DNA of 64,000 bases, from the NCBI RefSeq assembly GCF_018035235.1, contig NZ_WPCV01000002.1, positions 1-64,000 of the forward strand. The letters are read 5' to 3'. Source of the stretch: Citrobacter sp. On2M. GTDB lineage: Bacteria > Pseudomonadota > Gammaproteobacteria > Enterobacterales > Enterobacteriaceae. Shown here one piece after another: positions 24,410 to 34,784 of the stretch. Made by a program: the position numbers and the translations under genes. Numbering within the stretch: the first letter of the stretch is position 1; each line of letters begins with the position of its first letter. The notes under the pieces are model-generated. The model was not told where the DNA came from. It saw only the letters and a program-made list of their open reading frames with translations, and ran no database searches.

Positions 24410-25068
24410 CAGTCTCTCTTATCGGTACCATTTTTCCTCCTGTGTATGCCATACCTGCTTTTATCGGGTGTGCCATTTTCGGGGCGGTACTTTTAAGGCC
24501 GGTACGTCTTTGTCTGGCCGCAGCGGAGGTGGATATCTCACGCCATTGTGCCGTCGTGGTGGGTATCTGGCTGTTTGCGGTAACGGGTTTGCTGATACTT
24601 ATGGCACCTCAGGTCTGGATGACACGTATCGGAATGCTGTTTATGTGCAGTTTTTTGCTGCAACTGGGGGTGATGGATGCGACCAGCGGTTGGTTGCCCC
24701 GCCCGTTTACCGCAGCCTGCTTATGTAGCGGATTATTGTTCTGTCTCGCTTTTCATCGGGAGCCGGAACTTCGCTTTATGGAAACTGCTGCGATGGCGGT
24801 GGTGATGGGGTCTATTTGTCACGGTGTTAACCGACGGCGACCTCAGCTTGGCGTGGGAGATGTCTGGCTGGTTTGTGCCCTGGTAGGCTGGATGGGGATA
24901 ACGGATGCACTGCAGGCGGCGTTTTTTGGGCTGAGTGGTTTTATGTTGTGGCAGTGGATAGTCCATCGGGACTTTCTGCGTTGTGGGGTTCTGGGCCCCT
25001 GGCTGTGTGCAGGGTGCATACCAGTCATTGTGGATAGGTTGTACCAGCCTGAGTGGATACTGAGATGA
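24406..25068 (+). CDS. pilU: PilU, type IV prepilin peptidase (A24)
   Basis: This 220-residue membrane aspartyl protease has the two catalytic aspartates D91 (MDATSGWLP) and D152 in the GxGD motif (LGVGDVWL), among about six membrane segments. It cleaves the PilS leader and probably that of PilV. The N-terminal zinc/methylase part of TcpJ/PilD is absent, as in other PilU proteins. It is coupled to pilV by an ATGA overlap. Confidence 0.92.
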   Translation: MTVSLIGTIFPPVYAIPAFIGCAIFGAVLLRPVRLCLAAAEVDISRHCAVVVGIWLFAVTGLLILMAPQVWMTRIGMLFMCSFLLQLGVMDATSGWLPRPFTAACLCSGLLFCLAFHREPELRFMETAAMAVVMGSICHGVNRRRPQLGVGDVWLVCALVGWMGITDALQAAFFGLSGFMLWQWIVHRDFLRCGVLGPWLCAGCIPVIVDRLYQPEWILR

Positions 25069-26477
25069 AAAAACAAAAACATGATGGCGGCTTTGTGGCG
25101 ATGAGCGTGGGAGCCGGGTTACTCATTGTTCTGGTGATGGCCTCGTTGGCTGCCCGATATATGGGAGATTATCTGAAATCCCGTGAGTGGCAGGTCGTAG
25201 CCATGCAAACCAATCGTTTCACTCAGGCAGTCTCATCCTATGTCGGAAAGTTTTATCCGACGGTGCTGGCATCAGCGACCACAACTACACCTGCCGTGGT
25301 AACAGCTCAAATGCTGAAGAATACAGGTTTGCTGCCGGCGAGCTTTAGTGAGAGCAACAGTTATGGCCAGCAGTATCAGGCGATGATAGTCCGGAATCAG
25401 CAAAATCAGGAGTTGCTTCAGGGCATGGTGGTCAGCCGCGGTGGTCATGCTATGCCCTTTAAAGCGCTAAGCCAGATCTCGAAAGACATTACCGCCGGCT
25501 TCGGGGGATACGTTGAAGACGGGCAAACGGCGGTGGGAGCGATGCGCAGCTGGCGAATTGCTCTGTCCTCCTACGGGACCAGCACCGGAAGAGGTCATCT
25601 GGCCGTCATGCTGAGCACGGATGACCTGTCAGGTGCGCGTGAAGACGGGGACAGGCTGTATCGTTTTCAGGTCAATGGTCGTCCGGATTTGAACAAGATG
25701 CACACAGCTATTGATATGGGAGGAAATAACCTGAATAGCGTCGGCACTGTTACGGCCAGTAATGTGGCAGGCCAGAATGGGAATTTTGGCGTAAGTCTGG
25801 TCAGTAATGGTCCGATCACTGCGGGGGGAGATATTCGAAGCACAGGGGGATGGATTGTAACCCGCAGTGGTAAAGGTTGGATGGATGAGACCCATGGTGG
25901 TGGTTTGTATATGTCAGATAACGACTGGTTACGGATCCTGAATAACAAGGGGTTTTATACCGGTGGTGAAATTCGCGGTGGGAAAATTCGCGCGGATGGG
26001 GACGTATCGGCAGGCGGTATTTTAACGCTGGATAAGATTAATGTTGCCGGCACTGCTTGTCCTGTAAATGGTGCAATAAGTCGTGATACAGCAGGTGCCA
26101 CACTTTCGTGCCAATCCGGTCTGTGGCGTTCCTCTGACCCAGAAGATGGTAGTTACGCATATCTTGGTGCTTTTAATGGGGTTTTTAGCGGAAACAACAC
26201 AACCGGAAAGCAATTTAAAATCTATGTATGGGGAGGCAACCCTCCCCCGAGAAAAATCAACTTCGGTAACTCTGATAACTGTGCAAATACGTTTTCACTG
26301 ACTGCCAGTGTGGGAGGCTTGACGGTGGCAAACTTAGTAGATGGGAATTCTGAGTGGCATAAATCTGGAAGTTTTTCATTTGATGTACCTAATGGAGCAT
26401 CATTTTCGATTACATCAAATGGCATGATGGCCTATGGATGTGATTACGGTACTTTCAGCGTATTTCGATATCATTAG
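25065..26477 (+). CDS. pilV: PilV, pilus tip adhesin (current shufflon form)
   Basis: This 470-residue minor pilin has a leader with GG-FVAMSVGAGLLIVLVMASL as cleavage site and hydrophobic helix. The constant part runs to the sfx site at 26108-26126 (CQSGLW). The variable tip after it (to residue 470) is a small beta domain. In R64 the tip selects the recipient by binding specific lipopolysaccharide, and three other tips are stored downstream here. ATG 25065 is preferred over 25053 because it is coupled to pilU. Confidence 0.92.
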   Translation: MKKQKHDGGFVAMSVGAGLLIVLVMASLAARYMGDYLKSREWQVVAMQTNRFTQAVSSYVGKFYPTVLASATTTTPAVVTAQMLKNTGLLPASFSESNSYGQQYQAMIVRNQQNQELLQGMVVSRGGHAMPFKALSQISKDITAGFGGYVEDGQTAVGAMRSWRIALSSYGTSTGRGHLAVMLSTDDLSGAREDGDRLYRFQVNGRPDLNKMHTAIDMGGNNLNSVGTVTASNVAGQNGNFGVSLVSNGPITAGGDIRSTGGWIVTRSGKGWMDETHGGGLYMSDNDWLRILNNKGFYTGGEIRGGKIRADGDVSAGGILTLDKINVAGTACPVNGAISRDTAGATLSCQSGLWRSSDPEDGSYAYLGAFNGVFSGNNTTGKQFKIYVWGGNPPPRKINFGNSDNCANTFSLTASVGGLTVANLVDGNSEWHKSGSFSFDVPNGASFSITSNGMMAYGCDYGTFSVFRYH

Positions 26478-26481
26478 CTTT

Positions 26482-26767
26482 TTAATTTTTGGCACACCAT
26501 GCAATTGCGCGCAGACATGTTCCCCCCGTAACACCACCACCCGTATATATTTGCCAGGCATTCTCTGATGGTGACGGCATGGATAGATCGGGACTATTCC
26601 AGCCGCTACCACCACTCCACTTTGAAAGGATAAAACCTCCGGAGACTAGCTGTTTTCCTGTGGGGCAGTAGGCCTTTGAGTAAATGTACTTCCCACACGC
26701 ATCATTACCTGTAGCCATTTCAAATAAGGACATTTTTTCACTCGATGTCCAGATACCGGATTGGCAC
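26482..26767 (-). CDS. Silent PilV tip 2
   Basis: Reading on the minus strand from the inverted sfx site, the frame CQSGIWTSSEKMSLFEMATG continues for about 93 codons to a stop at 26482, five bases from the stop of the active tip. It is rich in Cys and aromatic residues (YIYSKAYCPTGKQLVSGG). It has no start of its own and is expressed only after inversion of segment one. Confidence 0.85.
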
Positions 26768-26777
26768 TGGGGCAAAC

Positions 26778-27162
26778 GTGCCAATCCGGTCTGTGGCGAG
26801 AACTGGAAGGTTACCCCATCGGTAGTCCCATCCCATGGCCCTCTGTAACACCTCCCCCTGGATATTTTTTAATGGCCGGACAACGCTTTCCCTGCGGCTC
26901 CTATCCCGGACTTGCTCGTGTATACCCTGGGTGCGTTTTACCCGATCTTCGGGGGGCTTTTATCCGGGGGTGGGATAATGGACGAGGTCTTGATAACGGA
27001 AGAACGATTTTGAGTTATCAGGCTGACCAGAGCGATATGATCTATAACCCGGGTGGACATCTTCAGGGACATCACAGTGGGATGGCCCATTATTATCATA
27101 CTGACACTCGTGAAGTCAGGCCCAAAAATATCGCTTTTAATTACATTGTAAAGGCCGGTTGA
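26778..27162 (+). CDS. Silent PilV tip 3 (tail-collar type)
   Basis: From the third sfx site the frame CQSGLWRELEGYPIGSPIPW runs 128 codons. It has the phage tail-collar pattern (PPGYFLMAGQRFPC, LPDLRGAFIRGWDNGRG, and the ending NIAFNYIVKAG) also found in R64 PilV tips. It is on the plus strand but out of reach of the pilV constant part until the segments rearrange. Confidence 0.85.
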
Positions 27163-27245
27163 TCGCGCTAAGAAAGCTGTATCTCGTCTGTATCAATGGC
27201 AACTTATGTCCAAGCTGCCTACGCTATGTTCTTTCGATGAGCACA

Positions 27246-27501
27246 TCAAATGAAGCAGTGAATACCCATATAGTAAGGTGAGTATTGAGTTGCGTTCGTA
27301 GCTCGCCAGTTCATATAACCGTTTTCGTCGGGGCCATCGGTAGGAATTAGTTCAGTAATGGCCAACTCGCGGCCGTCAATGCGGTATGTATTAATACATA
27401 GTTTAAACCGCCCAAGATTTACTGTTTGCCCAGGCCAGACCTGGAATGTCCCCCCGATATTGAATGAAAATTTAATGCCTTGCCACAGACCGGATTGGCA
27501 C
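27246..27501 (-). CDS. Silent PilV tip 4
   Basis: From the last inverted sfx site the minus-strand frame CQSGLWQGIKFSFNIGG runs 84 codons to a TGA at 27246-27248 (ending YYMGIHCFI). It has no own start and would be fused to the PilV constant region after inversion. Confidence 0.85.
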
Positions 27502-27585
27502 GCATGTCCTTACGTTTATTGAGGGCATTAGAGTTTTTCGTTACGGTGGAGAAAAACCTCAATTCTTCTCGCAAAGGTATCTGCA

Positions 27586-28737
27586 ATGTCTCGCCCACAA
27601 CGCATAAAAAAAATGTCTCTGTCGAAAGCCCTAGATAAGTACTACGCTACTGTGTCTGTGCATAAACGGGGGCATCAGCAGGAATTCTATCGTGTTAGGG
27701 TCATTCAGCGACATCCCCTAGCCGAGAAGATGATGGATGAAATCACAACAGTGGATATTGCGTCTTACCGCGATGATCGGCTGTCTCAGGTGAATACGCG
27801 TACCGGACGGTGTATTTCAGGAAACACAGTCCGGCTCGAACTCGCTTTACTGTCATCACTGTATAATCTGGCCAGTGTAGAGTGGGGAACATGCAGAACT
27901 AACCCCGTTGAAATGGTTCGTAAGCCAAAAATATCAGGAGGACGGGATCGACGTTTAACATCACAAGAGGAACGGCGCTTATCCCGCTACTTTCAGGAAC
28001 AGAATCCAGCCCTTCACGCCATATTTCACCTCGCCATTGAAACAGCGATGAGACAAGGAGAGATCTTGTCACTTCGATGGGAACATATCGACCTGCAGCA
28101 TGGCGTTGCCCATCTGCCAATGACAAAAAACGGCAGTTCGCGAGATGTTCCCTTATCCCGCAAAGCTCGCCATTTGCTACAGGGAATGACGGTCGCACTT
28201 AGCGGCAATGTTTTTCACTATTCATCATCTGGTTTTAAAAGTGCCTGGAGGGTGGCTCTGCAGCGCCTGAATATCGTCGATCTCCATTTTCACGATCTGC
28301 GTCATGAAGCAATTAGCCGACTGTTTGAACTGGGTACACTCAACGTTATGGAAGTGGCTGCTATTTCCGGCCACCGTTCCCTGAATATGCTCAGACGTTA
28401 TACCCATCTCAGAGCATACCAGCTTGTCAGTAAACTTGACGCTCGCCAAAGACAAACACAAAAGATTGCTCCGTATTTTGTCCCTTATCCTGCCTGTATT
28501 GAATCCGTTAATGAAGGATCAGATGGCTGTTGTGGTTTTCGTGTTCACCTACCCGATTTTGATAATCTTTCAGTGTCAGCGGCATCGAGGGAAAGTGCGC
28601 TGGAGGCTGCATGTGTTCTGTTGCTACGAACGCTGGCTAATGCGGCTCAGCGGGGAGAGCGTGTGCCTCGCCCCGGCGATTTGCCGGAAGGCAAGCATGA
28701 GCGGGTAATGATCCATCCTCTTTTGAGTGCTGCCTGA
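27586..28737 (+). CDS. rci: Rci, shufflon-specific tyrosine recombinase
   Basis: This 383-residue recombinase is close to R64 Rci (374). The catalytic residues are R156 (AMRQGEIL), K181, H236/R239 (HDLRH), H263 (SGHRS) and the tyrosine nucleophile Y272 (RYTHL). After the catalytic core comes the Rci-specific C-terminal extension (about 110 residues) that restricts action to inverted sfx sites. It stands just downstream of the shufflon and inverts the pilV tip segments. Confidence 0.95.
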   Translation: MSRPQRIKKMSLSKALDKYYATVSVHKRGHQQEFYRVRVIQRHPLAEKMMDEITTVDIASYRDDRLSQVNTRTGRCISGNTVRLELALLSSLYNLASVEWGTCRTNPVEMVRKPKISGGRDRRLTSQEERRLSRYFQEQNPALHAIFHLAIETAMRQGEILSLRWEHIDLQHGVAHLPMTKNGSSRDVPLSRKARHLLQGMTVALSGNVFHYSSSGFKSAWRVALQRLNIVDLHFHDLRHEAISRLFELGTLNVMEVAAISGHRSLNMLRRYTHLRAYQLVSKLDARQRQTQKIAPYFVPYPACIESVNEGSDGCCGFRVHLPDFDNLSVSAASRESALEAACVLLLRTLANAAQRGERVPRPGDLPEGKHERVMIHPLLSAA

Positions 28738-28833
28738 TAAATTTGCCGTTACGGATAGTCATTTACGTGATTTATTCTCGTCGTTAAGGAGGTACGCTGC
28801 TGCCGTTCATTATCTGCAAAAAAGGACGGAGGG

Positions 28834-29301
28834 GTGGAGTACGCTTTGTTTGTGATGTTCTGTCTGGCGCTGTATTGCCCGTGTTTTACGTTAATTGCGC
28901 TGTTCACGCCCTGGAAAGGGTTTGCTGTATTCAGTGTAACGCATCGTCGCCGTCAATACTGGGCTATACATCTTGCCTTGCTTGATCGGGTGGGGGCGAT
29001 GAACCGCCGCCAGGCCCGACGCTATCACCAGGCATTTGTTCAGGCGCTGGAGACAGCCCTGATGGCGCGGCCGGTGTGTCCCGTTTTTTTCCGTTCACAC
29101 CTTATGCGGCCAGCCCAGGTAGCGCTTGCCTGTCAGGTTCTTTCACACAGGACGGGATATCGCTGTCGGATCGCTCTCATTACGCTTCCGCGCTGGGAAC
29201 GTATTGCTATTGTTGCACAAATGCTGCTACAGGAGTGGCGGCTTATTCAACTGCCTTCTGAAGAGGGGATCATGGTAGTCATTCATCGTTTGCCGGAGTA
29301 A
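28834..29301 (+). CDS. Small membrane-anchored hypothetical protein
   Basis: This 155-residue protein starts at a GTG preceded by GGACGGAGGG. It has one or two N-terminal membrane helices (ALFVMFCLALYCPCFTLIAL) and a basic, Arg-rich cytoplasmic part. No family is recognised. It follows rci and precedes an unknown gene. It may be an ICE backbone protein. Confidence 0.6.
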   Translation: MEYALFVMFCLALYCPCFTLIALFTPWKGFAVFSVTHRRRQYWAIHLALLDRVGAMNRRQARRYHQAFVQALETALMARPVCPVFFRSHLMRPAQVALACQVLSHRTGYRCRIALITLPRWERIAIVAQMLLQEWRLIQLPSEEGIMVVIHRLPE

Positions 29302-29514
29302 ATCTTTTTTTCAGAATTATATTTTTCTGTCGATTTCACGTCGACATGGTTTTAATCTTCTTCATACATTAGATCAAACCGATCGAAATATTTCATTATA
29401 CCTGATGAATAAATGAGATTAATCTTTCTATTACATTGGAGCGCAGAACTTGAAAAAATGAAATGAGTTGAATTTCACTCTTTTGTATCCAGTAAAATAT
29501 TTAAGGTTGTCAAT

Positions 29515-30390
29515 ATGAATGCAACTTATAACGCGCTAATTGCATTAATGAGATCTGGTGAAATACCACTTGAATCGGGGGCATCAGTACCTGCATCCAG
29601 TGCACAGTTTTCAGTAAGAATACGGCCGGAAACTCGGGTATTTCTGGACAGGTGCGCAGAGCATCTGGGTATATCCCGGGCCGCTATGTTTGGTATGTGT
29701 ATTGATGGCATTGTAGCAGAGGCGAGAGAGAGTATAGCGGACAGAACGTCGACGCTTTATGAGCGATTCTGTCTGCTGTTGGATGCTCATGGATTAAATG
29801 TTATCGAACAGGCACAGCTACTGGCTTCCTGGGGAATAAGGGCCAGTGTATTAGCGAGTCAGGATAGGACGCTTGATCTCCTGAACAAACCTTTGCTGCA
29901 GCAATTGTCGACATGGTTTGATGTGGATGTTAACTGGCTGCTGGGAAACTCTTCCTATCCGGTAGACATGGCTGACGGGCAGCGCGACTGGGCTGTGCAG
30001 ACCCCCTCTCTGTTATGCCGTCTGCAGTCAATTCAGTCAGTGGGTCCGGTTGAGTTAATGTTCTTCTGGCAGCAGGGGCGTAAACCTCAAAGTGTGGGTT
30101 TGTGTCTGCGCTATCGCCCCCTTATTTCAGGTGAGCCGATCGGGCTCCTCAGGGTATATCAGGCACTAGACTGGCAGGATGAGCAGGTTCAGCAGGCATA
30201 TAATCAATTGCGGCGTATAACCTGTATCACTCCTGGCGGGTATACAAAAGATAAAGTAGAAAAATATCCTCCTATCCGAATGCGTTATTTCACTTTCTCA
30301 GCGCGACAAATGCAGGCATTGGATAATGGGGCGGTTATTCCTGCCATGATATTCGATAAATCTAAGGGTGAATATCCAGGTATTCCCTGA
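29515..30390 (+). CDS. Hypothetical protein with ribbon-helix-helix-like N-terminus
   Basis: In this 291-residue protein, residues 30-70 (FSVRIRPETRVFLDRCAEHL, then GISRAAMFGMCIDGIV) have the length and pattern of a ribbon-helix-helix DNA-binding domain. A helical stretch (about 80-140, LLASWGIRASVL...WFDVDVNWLLG) resembles a helix-turn-helix of the Cro/C1 type. The last 130 residues are beta-rich and unknown. It may regulate the pilus or transfer genes around it. Confidence 0.6.
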   Translation: MNATYNALIALMRSGEIPLESGASVPASSAQFSVRIRPETRVFLDRCAEHLGISRAAMFGMCIDGIVAEARESIADRTSTLYERFCLLLDAHGLNVIEQAQLLASWGIRASVLASQDRTLDLLNKPLLQQLSTWFDVDVNWLLGNSSYPVDMADGQRDWAVQTPSLLCRLQSIQSVGPVELMFFWQQGRKPQSVGLCLRYRPLISGEPIGLLRVYQALDWQDEQVQQAYNQLRRITCITPGGYTKDKVEKYPPIRMRYFTFSARQMQALDNGAVIPAMIFDKSKGEYPGIP

Positions 30391-31186
30391 TTAATCAATT
30401 TTTTATTATTAAAAAATGGCGCCAGTAATTTCCGACGCAGCATCGGTCAGGATGTCTTTTTATCTTAAATATGTAGCGTTTATATTGTTGTTAAAGATGA
30501 AAAAAGAAATTCAAATCACGGCGGTTTTAACTGCAGGAGGACCTCTGCCTGATTAGTCACCAACAGAATCGCCACCTGGCAGCTGTTACCTGATACAGAC
30601 CCTCCCTGGATTTCACGTCGCACGCAAAGTTATCAGCAAGTGAAATCACCGAAATTACCTAAAAAATGTGGTGAATCTGATAAATCGGATTGAAATCAGA
30701 ACTGATTCTGTTGAGTACATATCCAGCCATAGAGTAAATTGTTAGGTCGCGTTTCTGGCGTGCATTCTTCGGGTGGTTTGTTACTGTTTTGACCGTCGAG
30801 CCGCCAGAAACGCTCTGGCCGTCTCAGTAGTAGATTGAAAGTCTGAGCTAATACCCGCAATGAGCAAGCGGAAGTTTGCCATCGCTCTCATTGATGATGA
30901 AGGTCACCTCGGTTGCAGGATAGGAAGTGTTGTCATTCAATTTATCAGGTTACATGTTCATCAATATAAGTGCGTTCAGCAGCGGTAAGTCACCTTAACG
31001 TCATTTCACGTAATTTAAGGGTTTCCCTGTCGCAGAATTCCATTCTGCATTAACAAACAGACCCTGGTAAAAACTGCTTTCGCTAATACAGACTATATCC
31101 TATATCCATTCACTGAGGCTCATGTCTCGAAGCCGTGGCGATTAAGTGTTACCCTCAATTTATTTTTAGACTTGTGGGAAAAACCT
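30391..31186. other. Non-coding region between backbone and cargo
   Basis: I see no gene in these 800 bases. The sequence looks like mixed remnants and leads into the HNH gene. Confidence 0.4.
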
Positions 31187-32329
31187 ATGGGACATTGCAT
31201 ATATTGCCGTGAAGAAAAAGATGATAGTGAGTTTACTTTGGAGCACGTTGTCCCGCAGTTTCTGGGGGGGGCGTATGCTCCCGACTTTCTGAAGACTCGG
31301 AGCGTGTGCAAAAGCTGTAACAGTAACCTTGGGTTATTTGTGGATGCGTCTTTCGAGAAGAATTGGATGGTTACTAATTGGCTGCAACAAGCGTCATCAG
31401 CATTTTATGATAAGGATAATCCAGTAGGGGTGTCTCTTTCGTGCATGGGCAACACTGACCTTTGTCCTCCCGATCTTCCAGAGGGTCATGTCTGTGAAAT
31501 GTGGATGGGACCGCATGGTGAACAGGTGTTTTGGCTTCGTCCGCACGACGAGAGATTATCTGCGTATGTGGGCGGAAATCCGCGGACCATGAAAAGTATT
31601 GATACAAGAGCGTATTTCTTATTTTCCGAAAATACATCCAAGGATCCGCTCAAGACATGGCTGTCGTTTGAGCAAGCATTTCGTGGCCGGAGGGTCAAAA
31701 AGGTTCTTTGCGGTGAGGTTGGGGGTGTTGATCCTGCCAGCATTGGATTTGAGCAACCTGATCAATTGGATATTGCACGCAAAGAATTTTTCATAGCCAA
31801 TACTGAAGGTAGGCAAATGCGGAAAATGCAGGTCCAGGTTCACAAGAGGTTTGATCAGCGTTTTCTTTGTAAACTTGCAATAGGCGTTGCGTTTTGTCTT
31901 TTTGGATCTAAAGTACTGGATTCAGCTTACGGCAAAGAGTTATACAAAGGTCTCTGGCATCGAGAAGGCGATGATAAACCTGAAATTCGTGGTAGCACAT
32001 GCTTCTCCAGGGAAGGCAACCCGGACTTCAATCGCCTTGTTGGATTCCCTAATGCCGTAACCCTTGTGTTGCTTTCAAACCAGGACGGCGTCTCACTCAA
32101 TCTAAATATAAACTCAGAACTAAATTGGACTATTTTGTGTGCATCCAATGAAAATCTAACGACAGATGATTTTGCAAAGATTGAGGATGGGCAGATCCTG
32201 GTGCTCGTACGCGCTCTTAAAACTGGGGTTTATCTTGATCTCCCGTTTTATCTCGCCTGTAAGTCTGGAATCATTTCACACCCAGAACTGAGTAACATTC
32301 TTGAGCGGTCGGAGACAAGCAAAACATGA
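31187..32329 (+). CDS. HNH-type endonuclease-like protein
   Basis: In this 380-residue protein the N-terminus has the zinc-finger HNH pattern: C4-x2-C7 (CIYC), H20 in TLEHVVPQFLGG, C41-x2-C44 (CKSCNSNLG). This matches HNH endonucleases of mobile elements and defence islands. The remaining 330 residues have no clear domain. ATG 31187 begins right at the first cysteine motif. A TTG 15 bases earlier is possible. It is flanked by non-coding DNA and close to an AbiC-like gene, which suggests a defence role. Confidence 0.65.
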   Translation: MGHCIYCREEKDDSEFTLEHVVPQFLGGAYAPDFLKTRSVCKSCNSNLGLFVDASFEKNWMVTNWLQQASSAFYDKDNPVGVSLSCMGNTDLCPPDLPEGHVCEMWMGPHGEQVFWLRPHDERLSAYVGGNPRTMKSIDTRAYFLFSENTSKDPLKTWLSFEQAFRGRRVKKVLCGEVGGVDPASIGFEQPDQLDIARKEFFIANTEGRQMRKMQVQVHKRFDQRFLCKLAIGVAFCLFGSKVLDSAYGKELYKGLWHREGDDKPEIRGSTCFSREGNPDFNRLVGFPNAVTLVLLSNQDGVSLNLNINSELNWTILCASNENLTTDDFAKIEDGQILVLVRALKTGVYLDLPFYLACKSGIISHPELSNILERSETSKT

Positions 32330-32870
32330 ATTTGGTTTAAGCTGTGCGCTGTCTACCATCAATCCCGACAAATGGCTGTGCATAACCGTCTGTGGTTCTC
32401 AGCAGATTGGCGGTGGTCATCATGTATGCTATGAGTTAGGAGTGTATTTTTTTCGATTACCGTGCTAAATGTCAGGAGAGAGCTGATACATTCTGCTCCA
32501 TAGCTGAACTGTTTCGCACGATTGACAACGCCTACATACGTGCCTAAATGGTATGCCGAGGTATGGGCCGACAAAGCCAATAGAGCATATATCAGAACCG
32601 ATTGAGGTCCTTGCTACCGCATGTAATAGTTAAACTCAAAGAGGCTCGCTTAATGCGGGCTTTGCAGAGCTTATTTCATCTTTCATATGTACACCACATC
32701 CAGGTTTTCTCCTTTCATCTTCTCCTCTTGGATGTGTCTGACCTGCTAAATGGAGCAGTAGAAAGCATGAGTATTCGGGCGAATAATACGTGTAATATGT
32801 CTTAAGGATTTCAATATTGGTTCAGCATTTTGTTGACCCGCGCAGCAATAGTTTCGCAAGGAAATAATAA
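32330..32870. other. Non-coding cargo spacer
   Basis: No supported gene in 540 bases. It probably holds the promoter of the AbiC-like gene. Confidence 0.4.
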
Positions 32871-34166
32871 ATGTTCATTGATGCTTTTATGGCATGGGTG
32901 CATCACGCCTGGGGTGTATATTTCAATAAACCTGACCCCTACGTAGGTGTTGTAACGGCAATTGGGGCGCTTGTCACTGCCCTGGCATTAGTGTATACGG
33001 CAAAAGCAGCCAGGGCGGCATCGAAGAGCACTAAAGTAGCCCAGGAAGCCCTCGACCATACGATGAATAACACGCGTCGTGATGAGTTTACCCGCCATTT
33101 CACGCTATTACTTGAACAGCATAATGACCAACTTGAGATTGTTAAGGACTATCTGGATAGTAGAGATGGTAAAGCATTTTTTGAGTCTGTAAGAGATTCG
33201 ATTACCCTTAAGCAAGCTCATGAGTTAATGCATGGCCATAGTTACATCAGTCCCTACATGCGAGTTCTCTATCATTTATTGAAATACATCGATAAAGCGT
33301 TTTATAAACCAGATGCCCTTCCTGAAGAGAAAAAAGGTTTCTCATCATTGATTCGCTCGCTCATACGGAATGACGTGTTGTATCTGGTTGCATTGAACTC
33401 AGCTTTTACGAATGACCTGGGTGAGCTAAATCAATATGCTAAATATCAGAAATTACTACATGAGTTTTCTTTTTTTGAACACGCGCAATTTTATAAAACA
33501 CTGGCAAATGAAAGTGTAAGTGTAACAAAGATATTTGAGGATATTAAATCTAAAAATAGTCAGGATATCATGTCAACAATTGAAAGGATTATTGAGGGGA
33601 AATCGGTGGGAAAAAGTAAAATACAATTTCCACTCCCGCTTGTTGTTTCCTCGCTGTATGAAAATCCATCGCATAGATTTTCTGAGGAATATTTGTTTAA
33701 TTTACATAATGAATTTTCCGTAAAATATCACCATCAAAAGTCAATACTTCTTAAGAAGTTGAACGATGATTTAAAAATTGAGAATTTTTTCAAAGGGTTC
33801 CTTGATAGGCACGCGATCCTCACTACACCCGAGGAAAAATATGAAATCTATGAAAATAATAATCTATCCTCTGACAAGTTAGAAGAGTCCCCTCTGGTTG
33901 ATAAAAATTATATTCTTGAAGAGTTGAAAAAGTATAGAGAACCTCATTATAAAAGTAATGAAAATATACTGTTTTGCAAGTTAAATGAAAGAGGATTGCC
34001 ATTAGTTTACTTTTCATACTCATTTGACGAAGAATGCCGGGATTATTTAAAAAGAAATAGTCATAAAAAAGCTTTAGAAGCAGACGAATACTGGCAACAG
34101 GTTGAAATTATTATAGCTTTCTGGAAAAGTTATGAAGATGAAATAGCTTCTAAGCGTGTTTCCTGA
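32871..34166 (+). CDS. Putative phage abortive infection protein (AbiC-like)
   Basis: In this 431-residue AT-rich protein, residues 22-45 form a membrane helix (YVGVVTAIGALVTALALVYT), followed by a charged helix and a domain with TRRDEFTRHFTLLLEQHNDQ and YMRVLYHLLKYID. These features match the putative AbiC (putAbiC) family, found in phage-defence genes of lactococci and many other bacteria. The mechanism of that family is not known. It stands alone between non-coding stretches, typical of an island cargo gene. Confidence 0.7.
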   Translation: MFIDAFMAWVHHAWGVYFNKPDPYVGVVTAIGALVTALALVYTAKAARAASKSTKVAQEALDHTMNNTRRDEFTRHFTLLLEQHNDQLEIVKDYLDSRDGKAFFESVRDSITLKQAHELMHGHSYISPYMRVLYHLLKYIDKAFYKPDALPEEKKGFSSLIRSLIRNDVLYLVALNSAFTNDLGELNQYAKYQKLLHEFSFFEHAQFYKTLANESVSVTKIFEDIKSKNSQDIMSTIERIIEGKSVGKSKIQFPLPLVVSSLYENPSHRFSEEYLFNLHNEFSVKYHHQKSILLKKLNDDLKIENFFKGFLDRHAILTTPEEKYEIYENNNLSSDKLEESPLVDKNYILEELKKYREPHYKSNENILFCKLNERGLPLVYFSYSFDEECRDYLKRNSHKKALEADEYWQQVEIIIAFWKSYEDEIASKRVS

Positions 34167-34256
34167 CTGTATTATGGTGCTAAAAACAATTGGGGCTTGC
34201 CCACTTTCTGGCGTATATCTTCTGTTCCCCCAATCAACAAGTTGGGCAAATACTTT

Positions 34257-34538
34257 TTAGGAGACAGTTTTAAGCCTTACCGGGTGGGCATCTGTTGCAT
34301 TGTCCGCATAATCCGGCATCTGGCCAGGTAACCATGCTGAGTCCTGAAAAGAAGAGGTATTTCCTGTTACCATCGACTGGGCTACACCTGTAGCGACTGT
34401 ATTTGCGAGGCGAACGCATAACGTCAATACAGGGGACCACATGGAAAACAGAATATGGCCTACGGTAAACCTGATTTTTAACCAGGCCTGACGGGAGGCT
34501 TTGAGCGAGAAGTGGATGTTCGGAATGAATACTGACAT
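34257..34538 (-). CDS. Hypothetical protein, possible backbone fragment
   Basis: A minus-strand frame of 93 residues (MSVFIPNIHFSLKASRQAWL...) has a moderately hydrophobic centre and a C-terminal charged part. No family is recognised. It follows a second minus-strand frame ending at 34553, so the two may form an operon that was cut off from its promoter. Support is limited to protein-like composition and gene order. Confidence 0.35.
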   Translation of the reverse strand: MSVFIPNIHFSLKASRQAWLKIRFTVGHILFSMWSPVLTLCVRLANTVATGVAQSMVTGNTSSFQDSAWLPGQMPDYADNATDAHPVRLKTVS

Positions 34539-34552
34539 TGGGGTATCTTGAG

Positions 34553-34765
34553 CTATGGGAAGCGGATCGGTAATAACTCACACCTGTCAGTTTCTTCTGA
34601 GTATTTTTCGCTCAGTTGATGTAGTTGTCTGAGCTCCATTCCACGTTGGGAAAACAAAACCGCTATACTGGCTTGCAATTGCGGCAGCGAGCTCTCTTCA
34701 GTTAACTGGCGTAGACAAAGTTCGACCAGTGAAGCTTCTGGCAATTGGACGCTTGGAACATGCAT
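34553..34765 (-). pseudogene. Truncated minus-strand gene next to the KAP gene
   Basis: From ATG 34765 the frame gives 70 residues (MHVPSVQLPEASLVELCLRQ...) with regular helices, but no RBS precedes it. The natural upstream part seems to be missing where the KAP NTPase gene begins at 34785. It reads like the C-terminus of a longer backbone gene interrupted by cargo. Identity unknown. Confidence 0.35.
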
Positions 34766-34784
34766 TATTGGGAGATAGTGTGCG

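Larger units (their letters stand above)
26108..27501. repeat. Shufflon with two invertible segments and four sfx sites
   Basis: Four 19-bp sfx sites based on GTGCCAATCCGGTCTGTGG are present: 26108-26126 (+), 26749-26767 (-, CTGT replaced by ATCT), 26778-26796 (+) and 27483-27501 (-). The orientation makes two back-to-back segments, 26108-26767 and 26778-27501. Each carries two C-terminal coding ends in opposite directions, giving four alternative PilV tips. The neighbouring rci gene encodes the recombinase. Only the current order is seen here. Confidence 0.93.

Noticed and set aside
24406..24728. Plus-strand 128-residue frame starting within pilT
   Set aside because: Overlaps pilU in another frame. 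PilU has both catalytic aspartates and correct coupling, so the other frame is a shadow.
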